Source: an uncultured Lachnospiraceae bacterium
GTDB taxonomy: Bacteria; Bacillota; Clostridia; Lachnospirales; Lachnospiraceae
Length of the DNA: 64,000 nt
Assembly: GCA_951801955.1 (NCBI GenBank)
Contig: CATOOV010000001.1
Location: 1-64,000 of the forward strand
Reading direction: 5' to 3'
In this document: one piece after another, positions 51,992 through 60,587 of the stretch
How the letters are laid out: every line of letters begins with the position of its first letter
Numbering within the stretch: position 1 is the first letter of the stretch
Notes under the pieces: model-generated
Seen by the model: only the letters and a program-made list of their open reading frames with translations
Told to the model about the DNA's origin: nothing
Databases searched by the model: none
Made by a program: the position numbers and the translations under genes

Positions 51992-52090
51992 GGAAACACT
52001 TTCAAAGTATACTATGCACAGAAAGCAGCGCAAGAGTGAGGAAACACTCTGCGAGTATACCTCTATGCGCAGAAAGCAGCGCAAGAATAA
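51992..52090 (+). repeat. ~50-bp tandem duplication at the truncation breakpoint
   Basis: ggaaacact..agtata..ctatgc.cagaaagcagcgcaaga repeated twice with small indels. Confidence 0.75.
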
Positions 52091-52556
52091 GGAAAAGAAT
52101 ACAGGAGCTGTTTTAACGAAATCCAGCGAGGTGTTCCAGGGAATGTTTGAGGAAGTGCCAGGGATAGAGGCAGATATTCCCGACAAGATAAAATATCATC
52201 TGCACAGGACAAAAACTTCTTATCGGAAATTGGCAAATGCCTTGGGTTGTTCCAGAGATACGATTTTCAGTTATGCCAACGGGAAAATTCCAGAAGACCA
52301 TATGGATATTGCAGTGCTGAAAAAGATGGCAGTATACTTTGAGGAGGACATGTATTACTTTTGCAATGAGTACCATAGGTTTGTGGACACTGCTGACGTG
52401 CCGCAATACCTGAAAGGCATTCGCAGGGGAAAGGGAATGTCACAGAGGGAGTTCTGTGAAAAGTTCCAGATACCGCTGTCTGCCTATAAGAAATATGAGA
52501 CAGGAAAGGTACAGATTCCAGGGAAGTATTATAGAATAATTGCAGGTTTGGAGTAA
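52014..52556 (+). CDS. two-HTH XRE-like regulator
   Basis: IKYHLHRTKTSYRKLANALGCSRDTIFSYANGKI and LKGIRRGKGMSQREFCEKFQIPLSAYKKYETGKVQIP; true start may be 52065. Confidence 0.75.
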   Translation: MHRKQRKSEETLCEYTSMRRKQRKNKEKNTGAVLTKSSEVFQGMFEEVPGIEADIPDKIKYHLHRTKTSYRKLANALGCSRDTIFSYANGKIPEDHMDIAVLKKMAVYFEEDMYYFCNEYHRFVDTADVPQYLKGIRRGKGMSQREFCEKFQIPLSAYKKYETGKVQIPGKYYRIIAGLE

Positions 52557-52773
52557 TGATGGAAAAATGGAACTGTAAAATGCTATGGTTCCATTTTTTT
52601 ACAAATGAAGATTGGAAATTGGAATAATTTTTATTATTCGATATAAAATGACATATTTTTTAAACAATATATTGTATATTGGAAACGCAACAAGGCGATT
52701 AAGAAAAATGGAAATTGGAAAAGTGTAATATTAATAAATCCTAATTCCAAAAATGTGTAGAGGAGGAAAAATT

Positions 52774-54495
52774 ATGGAGCAATATATATCAGAGATTATT
52801 GCAGAAGAATACAAAGAATGGAAACCAGGGCAGATGATTTTTTTGTCAGCCCATACAGGAGCGGGAAAAACGTTTTTTATTTTAAATGAATTATTGGAAT
52901 TTGCAGCTATAAGTGGTAAGAGGATTCTTTATCTCGTCAATAGAAGTATATTGAAGGAACAGATTGAAGAAAAAATTAATACAGAGATAAAATGCAGATT
53001 GAGAAGTGACAGGAATATAACGAGTGAAAATCTGGCAAATGTAATTAATGTAAAATTATATCAAACACTTGAAAACGAGTGTAAAACAAATTCCGATTTT
53101 GGGTCAATAAGGCAAGAAAAATATGATTTTATTATTGCGGATGAATGCCACTATTTTTTGGAAGATTCTACATTTAATACATGTACGCAATTATCTTATG
53201 ACTGGATCATGAGTTGGAAGGAAAATACAACTTTAATTTTTATTTCTGCAACTATTGATAGGATGAAAGATTATATTTTACAAGACAATAATATACATGA
53301 AGCAACAGAGGAAGAAAAAAACAGAAGTGGCGCATATGCTATGCGTGGGGATTTGGATATAAGAGATGTTGTTAAAAGTTATCAGACGGAAGCGGACTAT
53401 TCTTATGTAAAAGTCTCTCTATTGAAAAAAGTGGATGAGATATCAGAGCTTGTGGAAAAGGATAAGGCAAAATGGCTTATATTTGTGGACAGCATTGAAA
53501 ATGGAAAGAAGATAGAAAAAGCATTGCGGGAAAAAGAGATAGATTCAGCTTTTATTACGGCAGAATCTAAGAAAGATAGAGAATTATCGGGAACATTACA
53601 GATAATCAGTATAAGAGAGAAATATGACAAAAAAGTTTTGATTGCAACTAGTGTGATGGATAATGGTATATCAATTAAAGATTTAGACTTGAGAAAGTTA
53701 ATTATTATGGCTATGACACGAGAGCAGTTCATACAAATGCTGGGACGGAAAAGAGTGACATCAGATATGGAAAAACTGGAGGTCTATATTCTGTTGAGGG
53801 AGAAAGAATGTTTCCGTAAATGTCTTGTAGAATGCGAAAAACGGCAAAGGTTTATCAGTGAAGCAGAGAAATATAATTTTCAAATGGATATCAGCGTGGT
53901 ATTAGAGCAAATTTTGGAATCAAATGTATTTTTACAATGTGTAAAAAACATTTGCTATGTAGATCAAAGAAAGGTGGTTTTTAGTAAACTTGCAATTGCG
54001 CAATATGATTACCTATATAGATATTATAAAGGCATGGTTGAAAGATTTGAAAAAGAAGGAGGAACAGCTTTTCTTAGAGAGCAGTTGGAGTGGTTGGGAC
54101 GTAAGGAAGCAGAACAGGAAATTAAAGAATTGACAAAAACTTTGTTTGATCAAATAAGCAAGATTATTGAGGAATATAAAAATCGAGAGTTGAATGCAGA
54201 AGAAAATAAAGAGATGCGCGAAAGAATCAAAAGCTATATTTCTCAGGTGATTGGATGTTGTGCAGATCATGAAGGTTATCCTGACGAAGAAATAAAAAGT
54301 ATAATGAAAGAATTGGGTAAGCCAAGTAATGAAAGAACTCTTTCAAATAAGAACTTTAATAAAATTATGGAAATATTAAATTTGAATTATCAGATGACAA
54401 AACCAAACAGAAGTTCATTTTTGATTTCAGATAAAAATATAAAGGAGGAAATCGACAAGGATATAAAAATTGATAAAAAATCATTAGAAGAATAG
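52774..54495 (+). CDS. SF2 DEAD/DEAH-like helicase
   Basis: Walker A LSAHTGAGKTFFIL, DECH box IIADECHYFL, motif III SATI, ATSVMDNGISIKDLDL, QMLGRKR. Confidence 0.85.
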   Translation: MEQYISEIIAEEYKEWKPGQMIFLSAHTGAGKTFFILNELLEFAAISGKRILYLVNRSILKEQIEEKINTEIKCRLRSDRNITSENLANVINVKLYQTLENECKTNSDFGSIRQEKYDFIIADECHYFLEDSTFNTCTQLSYDWIMSWKENTTLIFISATIDRMKDYILQDNNIHEATEEEKNRSGAYAMRGDLDIRDVVKSYQTEADYSYVKVSLLKKVDEISELVEKDKAKWLIFVDSIENGKKIEKALREKEIDSAFITAESKKDRELSGTLQIISIREKYDKKVLIATSVMDNGISIKDLDLRKLIIMAMTREQFIQMLGRKRVTSDMEKLEVYILLREKECFRKCLVECEKRQRFISEAEKYNFQMDISVVLEQILESNVFLQCVKNICYVDQRKVVFSKLAIAQYDYLYRYYKGMVERFEKEGGTAFLREQLEWLGRKEAEQEIKELTKTLFDQISKIIEEYKNRELNAEENKEMRERIKSYISQVIGCCADHEGYPDEEIKSIMKELGKPSNERTLSNKNFNKIMEILNLNYQMTKPNRSSFLISDKNIKEEIDKDIKIDKKSLEE

Positions 54496-54631
54496 TTTTT
54501 AGCACGATCGAAGGATAGAAAAATATAGCAGAATATAAATTTTTATCCTATGCCTAACAACCCAGAAAGAATAAAATGCCAGCAGTTTCATAAAATAATA
54601 TGAAACCTTGCTGACAGGAAAGCGGGTTGTT

Positions 54632-54823
54632 ATGGCTAGGAGAAATCAGAATATCAAGATTGTTGTACATACACCACAGAATTTTTCTATGACATTTCGT
54701 GCAGAAGATGTCCAAGATTTTTGGATGGAAAAAATATCTGGAAAGATAAAAGAGAGCGGTATTAAAAATCAAGAATTGCAGCGCCTATTAAAAAATATAG
54801 GCGCAAAAGAATATACCATATGA
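54632..54823 (+). CDS. small basic hypothetical protein
   Basis: MARRNQNIKIVVHTPQNFSMTFRAEDVQDFWMEKISGKIK...; C-terminus lies in the 77-bp repeat. Confidence 0.45.
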   Translation: MARRNQNIKIVVHTPQNFSMTFRAEDVQDFWMEKISGKIKESGIKNQELQRLLKNIGAKEYTI

Positions 54824-54926
54824 TGCGCTGAATGGTATGATAGAAGCAAGAATTGTAGCGCCTATTAAAAAATACAGACGCAAAAGAATATATCCTATGA
54901 TGCGCTGAATGGTATGATAGAAGAAT
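54771..54926 (+). repeat. 77-bp tandem duplication
   Basis: aagaattg.agcgcctattaaaaaata.ag.cgcaaaagaatata..c.tatgatgcgctgaatggtatgatagaag at 54771 and 54848. Confidence 0.85.
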
Positions 54927-55034
54927 GATTGTGATAAAATGGATATTTGATTAATAAGCGGATATGTTAAAGATTTTTTAAAATTGTATATCGGATAGAG
55001 ATACTCCCGCCTTTAGGTGGTGAGTTACTTGCTA

Positions 55035-55191
55035 GTATAATCCACACTAATTATCGATACCTTTCGCGCAGGATAAATTTTCAGTCTGCAAGACGGAGGA
55101 ATGAGGCGTAGCGGTGGCTACATCGATTGACGACAACGCAGCAGATGGAAATTTAAACCAGTGAAAAGTACGGTTAATTAGTGTGGGTTGT
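55035..55191. mobile_element. MITE-like element, 157 bp, flanked by TA
   Basis: TIR gtataatccacactaatta / taattagtgtgggttgtac (17/19); TA on both sides. Confidence 0.65.
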
Positions 55192-55283
55192 ACTAGTATC
55201 ATTGGCAAGAATCCATCTCCCATCTGATATAAGCCTCCGGCGGATGCTTGATGTACGGTGGACATATATCTGGCAGAAAATGT

Positions 55284-55340
55284 GACGATGCAGCCATTTT
55301 GAAGAAATTGCAGGATAAGGCAGGGCTGTCCCCAAAGTAG
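55284..55340 (+). pseudogene. fragment of Rpn C-terminal module
   Basis: Frame reads DDAAILKKLQDKAGLSPK*, cf. DDATILKKLQDKVGLSVE at 57.5, 58.7 and 59.1 kb. Confidence 0.75.
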
Positions 55341-55787
55341 GCAGCATTTTATCTTATCAGAGAAGACTCCTTCGAGGGGTAAAAATTTGTGTATTTCAGC
55401 AAAGCTGGCTCATATCCCACAGCAAGAACGCCATCAGTGTTTTTGGACTGGCGAAATATGGAAAATACTTGCATAGTCGCTTAAATTATATCTTATACAC
55501 AATACAGGGGATTCTGGAAATTCCAGAATCCCTATTAATCGCAAATCAAATACCCCACAGCAAGCTGACAGGGTATGTCTTAGCTTACTACTTAGCAAGT
55601 AAGGATATGTTAATTAGCTATATAAAAAGAAACATTGATTTTATCGTAGGGATAGGTATAAATTACATCCCCTAAGTCATGCCAATTCCGAGAAGTTTTG
55701 TGGTTTCTTCTTTTGTGGTCTGTCTTAATCCATCCTCTAAAGTGGATGGGTTAAGACCACATTATTTCAAACATTTTATTACATCTT

Positions 55788-56258
55788 TCACTTATACAGC
55801 AAAGTTATTGTCATATCAGGATATTGCTCAGATAACAGATTTTGTATTTGTTTTAGGTAATTATCCATAATTTTTTCTGAGAGAATTGGAGTGTTTGGAT
55901 GATAACTGAAAGCATTTACACCAAAATGCAGATGCGGTTCTGCCCCTTCCAAATCTAATGCAAACAAAACTTGATAGTCTGAGGAAAACAGTTTAGCAGC
56001 TTGTACGCCAATTCCCAGCAGATAGGTATGATCCCATGATTTTTGGAAAGTAATGATAAAGTGCCATATTTTTCTAAAACCCGAATGATTAGAAAGGCTT
56101 TCACTTATTTCAAATTGGTCAATGATAGATAATTCTGGAGTGCATCGAAATCCATAACCGCCCAAGTAAGCTTTTTGGGCAATATATCCCAATACACAAT
56201 TATAGGCTTCACTATTATTATAATTTCCTTCCATAACAATAATTTGGATATCAGACAT
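55788..56258 (-). CDS. short MobA-like relaxase domain protein
   Basis: HFIITFQKSWDHTYLLGIGVQAAKLFSSDYQVLFALDLEGAEPHLHFGVNAFSYHP resembles relaxase core motif with HxH. Confidence 0.65.
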   Translation of the reverse strand: MSDIQIIVMEGNYNNSEAYNCVLGYIAQKAYLGGYGFRCTPELSIIDQFEISESLSNHSGFRKIWHFIITFQKSWDHTYLLGIGVQAAKLFSSDYQVLFALDLEGAEPHLHFGVNAFSYHPNTPILSEKIMDNYLKQIQNLLSEQYPDMTITLLYK

Positions 56259-56511
56259 ATTTTCTCATTTCCTTTCCGATTATTTGTTTTGCTTTGTTGC
56301 TTAAACTAGGATTAAGCAACAGAGAATTGAAAAGACCATTTTCAATTAGAGAGTTTTTTATCTGAAGTTCATGTGAATTTTGTCGGGAATCTTTTTTTAC
56401 AAGACTGAAAATATATTCAGATCTATTCATACCATTCTCTTTTGCCTGTTGATCTAACAATATTATTTCTTCTGGTGTCGCTCTGAGGTCTATGCGCTTT
56501 GATTTTTTCAT
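56251..56511 (-). CDS. MobC-like/ribbon-helix-helix mobilization accessory protein
   Basis: KSKRIDLRATPEEIILLDQQAKENGMNRSEYIFSLV; overlaps relaxase-like gene start. Confidence 0.65.
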   Translation of the reverse strand: MKKSKRIDLRATPEEIILLDQQAKENGMNRSEYIFSLVKKDSRQNSHELQIKNSLIENGLFNSLLLNPSLSNKAKQIIGKEMRKYV

Positions 56512-56751
56512 ATAGCTTTATCTCCTTTTTTCATTTCTTATTTTCATGTAAAAAGGAATATATTTTATTAAATTTTAACAAGCAATGGTAACATTAGAAT
56601 AAAGAATAGAAAGATAAAATAAAGAAAGAGAATACTATGTAATATATAATATAGTAGGTATAAGATGTAAGTAAAGGAAACAAATATAAGGTAATAGAAA
56701 GTATGGTGTGTATGTTTATTCCATAACTGGATGGGAGACGGCATAGCAACA

Positions 56752-56850
56752 GGTAATCAGCCTCTTGTGTGTATACTTAGATTCCTCAAATATGTGGAAT
56801 CTAAATTTTTTTCTTTTTAAAATGTACACACAAAAGATTTTTTGATTACC
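56752..56850. repeat. nested inverted repeat upstream of mob genes (candidate oriT)
   Basis: ggtaatcagcctcttgtgtgta...tacacacaaaagattttttgattacc enclosing ttagattcc...ggaatctaa. Confidence 0.55.
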
Positions 56851-57042
56851 ATCGGCAATTATAACAATGTTTCCTATTTCTGTTAAAAAATATTATTTTA
56901 CATTGCTGATAACTAGCTTTTGTTAAAGAATATATTTTACATTATCTGATGGCTGACAAAAGTTTATTTGTAGCAGAATGATGGGCATGAATAATTAAGG
57001 GATATGTCAAAAATAATTTTTTTAATTGTATATTATTTTAAT

Positions 57043-57217
57043 GTAATAGTTCAGCCATCATCAGTATGATAGACGATTCATGCGAGCATGAATGAGGATA
57101 GCATACTGTTAATGAGCGGAGCGCCCTTTAAGCCTCGGACAGAAGCTGCTTTAGCAAAAGATAGCCTGCTTTACAGGCGGTCTGTGGCTTGTTTAAAGGG
57201 GGCGCCTGAACTGTTAC
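57043..57217. mobile_element. IS66-type-end MITE, 175 bp, related to 24952-25125
   Basis: TIR gtaatagttcag/ctgaactgttac (11/12), perfect 8-bp direct repeat attttaat at 57035-57042 and 57218-57225; shared gacagaagc...gtctgtggctt core. Confidence 0.85.
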
Positions 57218-57360
57218 ATTTTAATGATGATGTCCATTTTCTATTGCCAGGATTTGATTTTACCAATATAATAAGAATACAAATGGCAATAAAGATAAAG
57301 AAAGGGCGCAAGAAGTTCAGTGAACCTCTGTAATGCGCGAACCGAAACGGAGTGAAGAAA

Positions 57361-57609
57361 GTGAATATCATGGGTGGCACAGTGATTGAGACAGAATCCG
57401 AGAAATTAATAAAAAAAGGAATGCAACAGGGGATGCAGCAGGGAATACAACAAGGAATCTATCAAGGCAAGGCACAGATTATCATTGAGATGGGTCAGGA
57501 AGAGGGAATGGATGACGCAACCATCTTGAAAAAATTGCAGGATAAGGTGGGTCTGTCTGTGGAACAAGCAACGGCTTATCTGGAGAAGTATGGAAAGCAC
57601 CTTGTGTAA
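57361..57609 (+). CDS. stand-alone Rpn C-terminal module protein, copy 1
   Basis: VNIMGGTVIETESEKLIKKGMQQGMQQGIQQGIYQGKAQIIIEMGQEEGMDDATILKKLQDKVGLSVEQATAYLEKYGKHLV; ggag 8 nt before GTG. Confidence 0.7.
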   Translation: MNIMGGTVIETESEKLIKKGMQQGMQQGIQQGIYQGKAQIIIEMGQEEGMDDATILKKLQDKVGLSVEQATAYLEKYGKHLV

Positions 57610-57849
57610 AGATGCTGTTACATATTTCTTTCGTCATCTATATCGTCATTATATCTTTCCTAAGAGATATAGATGAAAAATGGGAAAACAGATTTTGTGT
57701 AGAGTTTTAAAAATAAATTTCCATTGAAGAATATTATTTTAATGATGCCAACATCCATTTTCTATTGCCAGGATTTGATTTTACCAATATAATGAAAGTA
57801 GGACATTTCACTTCACAGATGAAGAAAATATTTTCAGAAGGGAGAAAGT

Positions 57850-58812
57850 ATGCAAAAGAAGACACCAGATTACGACAATGTGTTTAAGACTATGAAAAGC
57901 AAACACAAAAGATTGTTTATCTCTGTCATTAATGATATTTTTGGAAAATGTTATCCAATGGATGCAGAGGTTGAGGCTTTGCCATCAGAAGGGTATTTGA
58001 CTGAAAGTGAAACTGCAGATGGAAGCAGGGAAATCGAAGAGCAGATTTCAGATTTTCTAATGAAAATTGGCAATGAAGTGTACTTGTTAGAATGCCAAAC
58101 TTATGATGATGGCTCTATGGCAATCAGGATTGCTGAATATGCTTTCATAGTTGCCAGGCAGTTTGCAAGATGGGATATTGGTCATGCAGTTATCCCAATG
58201 CCAAGATTTTCTGTAATTTATGTTAAAAAGACAGCTAAAACGCCCAAAAGCACCACAATTACCTTTACATTTCCAGATGGACAAAGTGTGGATTATAGGT
58301 CTGGGAATGTAATTTTAGAGGAGATTACAAAAGAATATATTATGGAAAAGAGGCTGTTCCCTTATATCCCTTTTTATATTGCAAGATATGAGAAAAAGAT
58401 AGCATATGGAGATAGTATAGGAGAGGCTGAAAAGGATTTGGCGTATTTTAGGGATGAGATGCTCCGTCTGCACAGGGAAGGGGAGCTTTTGGATGATGAA
58501 ATTGTAGACTTGATGGGATTTGTGAATACTATTATTACACATATTACAAATGGTAATAAAAATGAAGAAAGGCTGGTGAATATTATGGGTGGCACAGTAA
58601 TTGAGACAGAATCCGAGAAATTAATAAAAAAAGGAATGCAGCAGGGAATACAACAAGGAATCTATCAAGGCAAGGCACAGATCATCATTGAGATAGGTCA
58701 GGAAGAGGGGATGGATGACGCAACCGTCTTGAAAAGATTGCAGGATAAGGTGGGTCTGTCTGTGGAACAAGCAACGGCTTATCTAGAGAAATATGGAAAG
58801 CAGCTTGTGTAA
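57850..58812 (+). CDS. Rpn-family (PD-(D/E)XK nuclease/transposase-like) protein, full length
   Basis: PDYDNVFKTMKSKHKRLFISVINDIFG...VEALPSEGYL...EEQISDFLMKIGNEVYLLECQTYDDGSMAIRIAEYAF; same C-terminal module. Confidence 0.88.
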   Translation: MQKKTPDYDNVFKTMKSKHKRLFISVINDIFGKCYPMDAEVEALPSEGYLTESETADGSREIEEQISDFLMKIGNEVYLLECQTYDDGSMAIRIAEYAFIVARQFARWDIGHAVIPMPRFSVIYVKKTAKTPKSTTITFTFPDGQSVDYRSGNVILEEITKEYIMEKRLFPYIPFYIARYEKKIAYGDSIGEAEKDLAYFRDEMLRLHREGELLDDEIVDLMGFVNTIITHITNGNKNEERLVNIMGGTVIETESEKLIKKGMQQGIQQGIYQGKAQIIIEIGQEEGMDDATVLKRLQDKVGLSVEQATAYLEKYGKQLV

Positions 58813-58939
58813 AGTTGCTGTTACATATTTCTTTCGTCATTTATAATTACACATATTACAAATGGCAATAAAAATGAAGAAAGGGCGCAAGAGGTTCAGT
58901 GAACCTCTGTAATGCGCGGACCGAAACGGAGTGTAGAAG

Positions 58940-59188
58940 GTGAACATTATGGGTGGCACAGTGATTGAAACAGAATCCGAGAAATTAATAAAAAAAGGAA
59001 TGCAACAGGGGATGCAGCAGGGAATACAACAAGGAATCTATCAAGGCAAGGCACAGATCATCATTGAGATGGGTCAGGAAGAGGGAATGGATGACGCAAC
59101 CATCTTGAAAAGATTGCAGGATAAGGTGGGTCTGTCTGTGGAACAAGCAACGGCTTATCTGGAGAAGTATGGAAAGCAGCTTGTGTAA
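58940..59188 (+). CDS. stand-alone Rpn C-terminal module protein, copy 2
   Basis: VNIMGGTVIETESEKLIKKGMQQGMQQGIQQGIYQGKAQ...; in-frame TAG just upstream so cannot be a fusion; ggag 8 nt before GTG. Confidence 0.75.
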   Translation: MNIMGGTVIETESEKLIKKGMQQGMQQGIQQGIYQGKAQIIIEMGQEEGMDDATILKRLQDKVGLSVEQATAYLEKYGKQLV

Positions 59189-59308
59189 AGCGGCTATTAC
59201 AAATACCTTTTCCAAGAGATATAGATGAGAAGTGGAAAAGTAAATTTTGTTTAGGTTTTTGAATATAAGTTTCCATATTAAATTAAAGTGTATATAGGTT
59301 TAAGACAG

Positions 59309-59350
59309 GAAAATCCTCAGAAGAAAAACATCTTCTGGGGATTTTTTAAT
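59309..59350 (+). terminator. rho-independent terminator after Rpn array
   Basis: aaatcctcagaaga-aaaaca-tcttctggggattttttaa. Confidence 0.85.
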
Positions 59351-59638
59351 AACCATCTGGGAAGTCTTTTGAGATGTAATCTGGCAGGTTTAGGAAGATA
59401 AAGTGTTAGTATTATATTAATGGGTAGTTTGGAATTATTATATCAACAAATACCGAAAGAGGGGCGTAGAATAGCCATATTTAGAAAATAGAAGTCATGG
59501 CACAAATTTAAAATAATAGTTTGTTTAGAAGCAGGTGTTTGAAAAACTGATAAGTTGTAGAAATTTCATGTACAATTGTTAAGTTTCGCAATTACATAAT
59601 TTATGAAGAAGAGAAAGGAGAGAAGGGACAGATACTTT

Positions 59639-59947
59639 ATGGAACACGGAAGAAGAAAGAGACATCCCAAAGAAGGTATGTGTCCGAAAAGAAACATGGA
59701 AAAAATGATAAGAGAGATGTACAACAACATGCTTAAGGAAACAGGGGATATGGAGAAAATCAGCAGAGAAACAAAGGAAGAAATCATGGTTTTGTTAAAC
59801 TCTGAAATGGAAGGGCTGGAACCGGAGGAATATGAGAAATACAAAGATTTTGCTTTTTATGTTGGCTGTGCAGCAGAAGAAAATGGATTTGTCAAAGGAT
59901 TTCGGTATGCATTCCGGTTATTCGCAGAGTGTATGCAGCAGGAGTGA
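59639..59947 (+). CDS. small hypothetical protein
   Basis: ~102 aa, KYKDFAFYVGCAAEENGFVKGFRYAFRLFAECM. Confidence 0.55.
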   Translation: MEHGRRKRHPKEGMCPKRNMEKMIREMYNNMLKETGDMEKISRETKEEIMVLLNSEMEGLEPEEYEKYKDFAFYVGCAAEENGFVKGFRYAFRLFAECMQQE

Positions 59948-60041
59948 TAAATCATAGGGATTTGGCGTTTTGTTGGAATACATAAAAATAAGTTTGAAGG
60001 GATGTTTTAGGAAGCTATGGTTTCCTGGCATCCCTTTTCGC

Positions 60042-60257
60042 TTATTCCTCATTAGAATTACAGGTCTTTTCAAACAATTCCCCGACGGGGCATCCCAAAA
60101 GGTCACTGAGTTTGTCGAGGTTCTCAAAACGTATGGATTTGGTCTGGTTTAAAACCATGCGGTTGAAATTTTGGTAGCTTAAATCCATCTGTTTGAATAG
60201 CCAGTATTTGGTATGGTTTTGTTCTTCTAAAATTTCCAATATCCGTAAACGTACCAT
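60042..60257 (-). CDS. XRE/Cro-CI family HTH regulator
   Basis: MVRLRILEILEEQNHTKYWLFKQMDLSYQNFNRMVLNQTKSIRFENLDKLSDLLGCPVGELFE; aggaggc RBS. Confidence 0.85.
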   Translation of the reverse strand: MVRLRILEILEEQNHTKYWLFKQMDLSYQNFNRMVLNQTKSIRFENLDKLSDLLGCPVGELFEKTCNSNEE

Positions 60258-60587
60258 GTTATGCCTCCTTAGTACTTGAAACCCAGCATAAAAAATGGGT
60301 TTAGAGTTTTCGGTCATTATACTGGAAAATTTATTCTTGAATAACTGATGTATTAATTATATAATGTATACATTAGATAACAAAAAACGACAAACTACAT
60401 AAAACAGGCGAAAAAATTACTGGATGACAGGAAATGTCTAAGCTGCCTGCTACAATGATTGGAGAAATCAGAAGTAAATTGATGCAGATGTGTGAAGGAG
60501 GTGGACATTTTAGTAAGATATAGTTTTAGCAAGATATAGAAAGAAGTTCAACAATTTCACTTATGTAAAAAGAATGGAGGAATACAT

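Noticed and set aside
55469-55675. 68-aa ORF MHSRLNYILYTIQGILEIPES...
   Set aside because: Overlaps a terminator-like hairpin (ggggattctggaaattccagaatccc); no coding evidence
57088-57333. 81-aa ORF MNEDSILLMSGAPFKPRTE...
   Set aside because: Covers the MITE and the duplicated rpn promoter region; spurious
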